Source: Candidatus Peregrinibacteria bacterium (lineage in GTDB: Bacteria > Patescibacteriota > Gracilibacteria > UBA1369 > JACRIC01). From it: DNA of 7,023 bases. The DNA is taken from the NCBI GenBank assembly GCA_016235915.1, contig JACRIC010000106.1, positions 1 through 7,023 on the forward strand. Reading direction: 5' to 3'. The notes under the pieces are model-generated. The model did no database searches. It saw only the letters and a program-made list of their open reading frames with translations, and had not been told where the DNA came from. A program made the position numbers and the translations under genes. Positions 5,671 through 7,023 of this stretch are shown here, in pieces (within the stretch, counting starts at the first letter, position 1; each line of letters starts with the position of its first letter).

Positions 5671-6252
5671 TCACCTCAATAACACAGGTAGCTTCCGAGA
5701 ATTTTTCGCAATGATGGCAAATTCTGTCTCATTTTCAGGATCATTTTCAATATTGTTCGCCACGATGCGAAGTCCCATTTTCTGCGCGGCTTTTTCGGAA
5801 CCAATCGCCGCGAGCGTTTCATCTTTTGATCTCCACACCTTTTCCATGGCGGAAACAGTTGAGGGCTCTGCCAAAAATTCTACATTTGGAAAATGTTTTT
5901 GAATGAATCGACTGCATTGGCTCCATGCTTGAGGATGAGAAATGATGGTGCGAATACTTCTCATATTCGCATTTGCGCAGAGCACATGTCGAATGGGAAT
6001 TTTCACGGTTCCCGTGATGCGAATATTTTTTTGAAAAAGAAGGTCGAGCGTCTCCATCACCGAACCGTTTAATCTATTTTCCAGCGGCACGATCCCCTCT
6101 TTCGCTTTTCCTTTTTCGACCAATTCGAATACCTCCGCTATGCTTTTCGCGTATATTTTTTCTTTTTTCTCACCGCACAGTTCCGTCCATTTGTCCGCGG
6201 CCATATCGGTAAATGTGAGGGCCGGTCCGAGCACCGCGATCGCATGGTTCAT
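5671..6252 (-). CDS. pheA: Prephenate dehydratase catalytic domain, no ACT domain
   Basis: Prephenate dehydratase converts prephenate to phenylpyruvate, the step toward phenylalanine. The 193-residue product matches the two-lobed catalytic domain along its length. GPALTFTDMAA (9-19) stands for GPxGTFSxxAA, GIVPLENRLNGSV (53-65) for GVVPIENSxxGxV, and SHPQAWSQC is at 105-113. AAIGSEKAA (148-156) and NETEFAII (174-181) replace the usual N-x-TRF region. It stops there, so the ACT domain that normally confers phenylalanine feedback is absent. Two motif residues differ: Arg60 for Ser in ENS, and Glu177 for Arg in TRF. Activity is therefore likely but not certain. I chose ATG 6252 because it gives the family start and leaves a 7-bp gap after the YtxH stop; ATGs at 6273 and 6288 would overlap that gene. 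Co-transcription with the YtxH gene is likely. Confidence 0.86.
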   Translation of the reverse strand: MNHAIAVLGPALTFTDMAADKWTELCGEKKEKIYAKSIAEVFELVEKGKAKEGIVPLENRLNGSVMETLDLLFQKNIRITGTVKIPIRHVLCANANMRSIRTIISHPQAWSQCSRFIQKHFPNVEFLAEPSTVSAMEKVWRSKDETLAAIGSEKAAQKMGLRIVANNIENDPENETEFAIIAKNSRKLPVLLR

Positions 6253-6259
6253 GAAAAAC

Positions 6260-6712
6260 TTATTTCTCTTCATCTCCGAACATTTCATTCGCCTTTTTTA
6301 TGATGTTTTGAACCGTTTTTTGGGCTGGTTTTACATATCTTCGCGCCTTTTTCTCAGTTTTTTTCCCATAGGTATTGACCATGCTTTTCAATTCCTCGGC
6401 TTTGGATTTCACATTGTCGGAAAGTTTTGTCAGCTCATCTTCGGCCTCTTCGGCAAATTCCATAAACCGCTCTTTGCCGCCTTCCATGCGAGATTGCACG
6501 GCGGGAGATTCCATAATATCTTTCCACCAGTCTTCGATATCTTCTCCCATTTTGGTAAATTCTCCTTTCAAAGTTTGAAGTCCGCTCCCGCCTTCGCCTC
6601 TTTCTTTTTTCATTTTGTCGCGAACATCTTTTCCGCGATGCGGCGCGAAGAGGACACCGAAAATCGTTCCGCCGAGAAGTCCGAGCAGGAGTGAAATTTT
6701 TCCTTTTTTCAT
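6260..6712 (-). CDS. YtxH-domain small membrane protein
   Basis: This 150-residue protein begins MKKGKISLLLGLLGGTIFGV, a single glycine-rich membrane helix (about 6-23). FAPHRGKDVRDKMKK follows, the FAP-x2-G-x3-R signature typical of YtxH (general-stress/envelope) proteins. The rest (about 35-150) is highly charged, rich in Glu and Lys, and predicted helical or coiled-coil, probably in the cytoplasm. The molecular function of the family is unknown; in Bacillus, YtxH belongs to the general stress response. The ATG at 6712 is preferred over an upstream in-frame ATG at 6769, because that one would start inside the neighbouring terminator and upstream of the -10 box. The leader before 6712 is AC-rich without a Shine-Dalgarno sequence. 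The stop lies 7 bp before the pheA start, so the two form an operon. Confidence 0.86.
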   Translation of the reverse strand: MKKGKISLLLGLLGGTIFGVLFAPHRGKDVRDKMKKERGEGGSGLQTLKGEFTKMGEDIEDWWKDIMESPAVQSRMEGGKERFMEFAEEAEDELTKLSDNVKSKAEELKSMVNTYGKKTEKKARRYVKPAQKTVQNIIKKANEMFGDEEK

Positions 6713-6736
6713 GGTGTGTGTGTTAAGGCTTCTTTG

Positions 6737-6745
6737 ATTATAGCA
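6737..6745 (-). promoter_or_regulatory. Perfect extended -10 promoter of the YtxH-pheA operon
   Basis: On the minus strand TGCTATAAT is an exact TGn plus TATAAT box, with its last base at 6737. Transcription would start near 6730, leaving a leader of about 17 nt before the ATG at 6712. No convincing -35 is present, as usual for extended -10 promoters. It lies just after the terminator of the preceding minus-strand gene, so the operon is insulated from read-through. Confidence 0.7.
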
Positions 6746-6767
6746 TAGATTTTTTTCCAAAAGGAAC

Positions 6768-6798
6768 AAAAAGGGCAGGGAAATACCCTGCCCTTTTT
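6768..6798 (-). terminator. Strong intrinsic terminator of the right-edge surface-protein gene
   Basis: GGGCAGGG (6773-6780) pairs perfectly with CCCTGCCC (6786-6793) around the 5-nt loop AAATA. An A5 (6768-6772) and a T5 (6794-6798) flank it, so either strand gives a GC stem followed by a U tract. It lies 20 bp past the TGA of the minus-strand gene ending at 6819 and is best assigned to it. Its symmetry would also let it stop plus-strand transcription. Confidence 0.93.
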
Positions 6799-6818
6799 AT
6801 GAACGCTTTTTGGCGAGT

Positions 6819-7023
6819 TCACGGCCATAACTTCTTCACAGCATCAGGCATTTTAAAATTATCTTTGACTTTCTGCCACGGCCTTACTGTTTCTTCTCCT
6901 TGCACCGTGATTTTATAGGTGCTTTTTTCTGATACATTTCCTGCATTATCTTTTGCGCGAAGATGAAAATACCATACGCCGTCCGGCACGCCTTCATTTT
7001 CAAAAGGCGTTGGAATTTTTGAA
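6819..7023 (-). CDS. C-terminus of an Ig-like-domain surface or secreted protein (5' end outside window)
   Basis: The minus-strand frame read from the right edge stays open for 67 codons and ends in TGA at 6821-6819. It contains VPDGVWYFHLRAKDNAGNVS, then STYKITV. This is the classic last-strands pattern of bacterial Ig-like/fibronectin-type domains (DG-x-[WY]-x-F-x-[VL]-RA-x-D-x-AGN). A 25-residue polar tail ending in KKLWP follows. Such domains occur as tandem modules in exported adhesins or surface proteins. No sorting signal or membrane anchor is seen at this end, so any anchor would be elsewhere. The start, signal peptide and domain number lie outside the window. The terminator directly downstream supports this as the true 3' end. 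Confidence 0.8.
   Translation of the reverse strand, partial: SKIPTPFENEGVPDGVWYFHLRAKDNAGNVSEKSTYKITVQGEETVRPWQKVKDNFKMPDAVKKLWP

Noticed and set aside
6140..6694. 184-codon hydrophobic frame on the plus strand
   Set aside because: It is antisense to YtxH and pheA; its Phe-rich sequence is the complement of the Lys/Glu-rich YtxH coding strand.
1..7023. CRISPR array, tRNA, rRNA or insertion-sequence transposase
   Set aside because: No regularly spaced repeats, cloverleaf, rRNA segment or transposase motif was seen on either strand.

Overview
The window looks like bacterial chromosome. The gene style suggests a small-genome lineage of the Candidate Phyla Radiation (Patescibacteria), perhaps Peregrinibacteria-like. 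This is inference from gene content and signal style, not from a marker gene. Supporting signs are a YtxH protein, sigma70-like extended -10 boxes, an archaeal-looking PurD, and almost no Shine-Dalgarno sequences. TGA ends purF, the HNH gene, purD, pheA and the right-edge gene at family-typical ends, so the UGA-to-glycine code of Gracilibacteria/Absconditabacteria is unlikely.

Layout. Bases 1-78 hold a compact, possibly divergent promoter region. Next on the plus strand come folD (79-930), a 121-bp imperfect palindrome (982-1102), purF (1120-2622), and a very AT-rich gene for a membrane-anchored coiled-coil protein of unknown function (2671-3213). These are followed by a short AT-rich gap with a doubtful micro-ORF, an HNH-endonuclease-like gene (3421-4257), a 100-bp REP/MITE-like repeat (4261-4360) and purD (4379-5635). 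The minus strand then carries a tight YtxH-pheA pair (6712 down to 5671), convergent with purD. At the right edge, a strong intrinsic terminator (6768-6798) follows the 3' end of a surface protein with an Ig-like domain (6819-7023).

How the genes work together. FolD interconverts methylene- and formyl-tetrahydrofolate and so supplies the one-carbon donor for purine synthesis. PurF and PurD catalyse its first two committed steps, from PRPP to phosphoribosylamine to glycinamide ribonucleotide. The purine block appears to have been opened by accessory DNA: between purF and purD lie a low-GC orphan gene, an HNH gene and a repeat. Each purine gene has its own non-coding palindromic element just upstream. 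The YtxH-pheA pair couples a small membrane protein to a prephenate dehydratase catalytic domain that lacks an ACT regulatory domain and has two unusual active-site-motif substitutions.

I did not find a multi-gene system that I could call new. The best leads are the two palindromic repeats at purine gene starts, the cargo between purF and purD, the altered prephenate dehydratase motifs, the archaeal-type PurD, and the SD-less, pyrimidine-rich translation starts.
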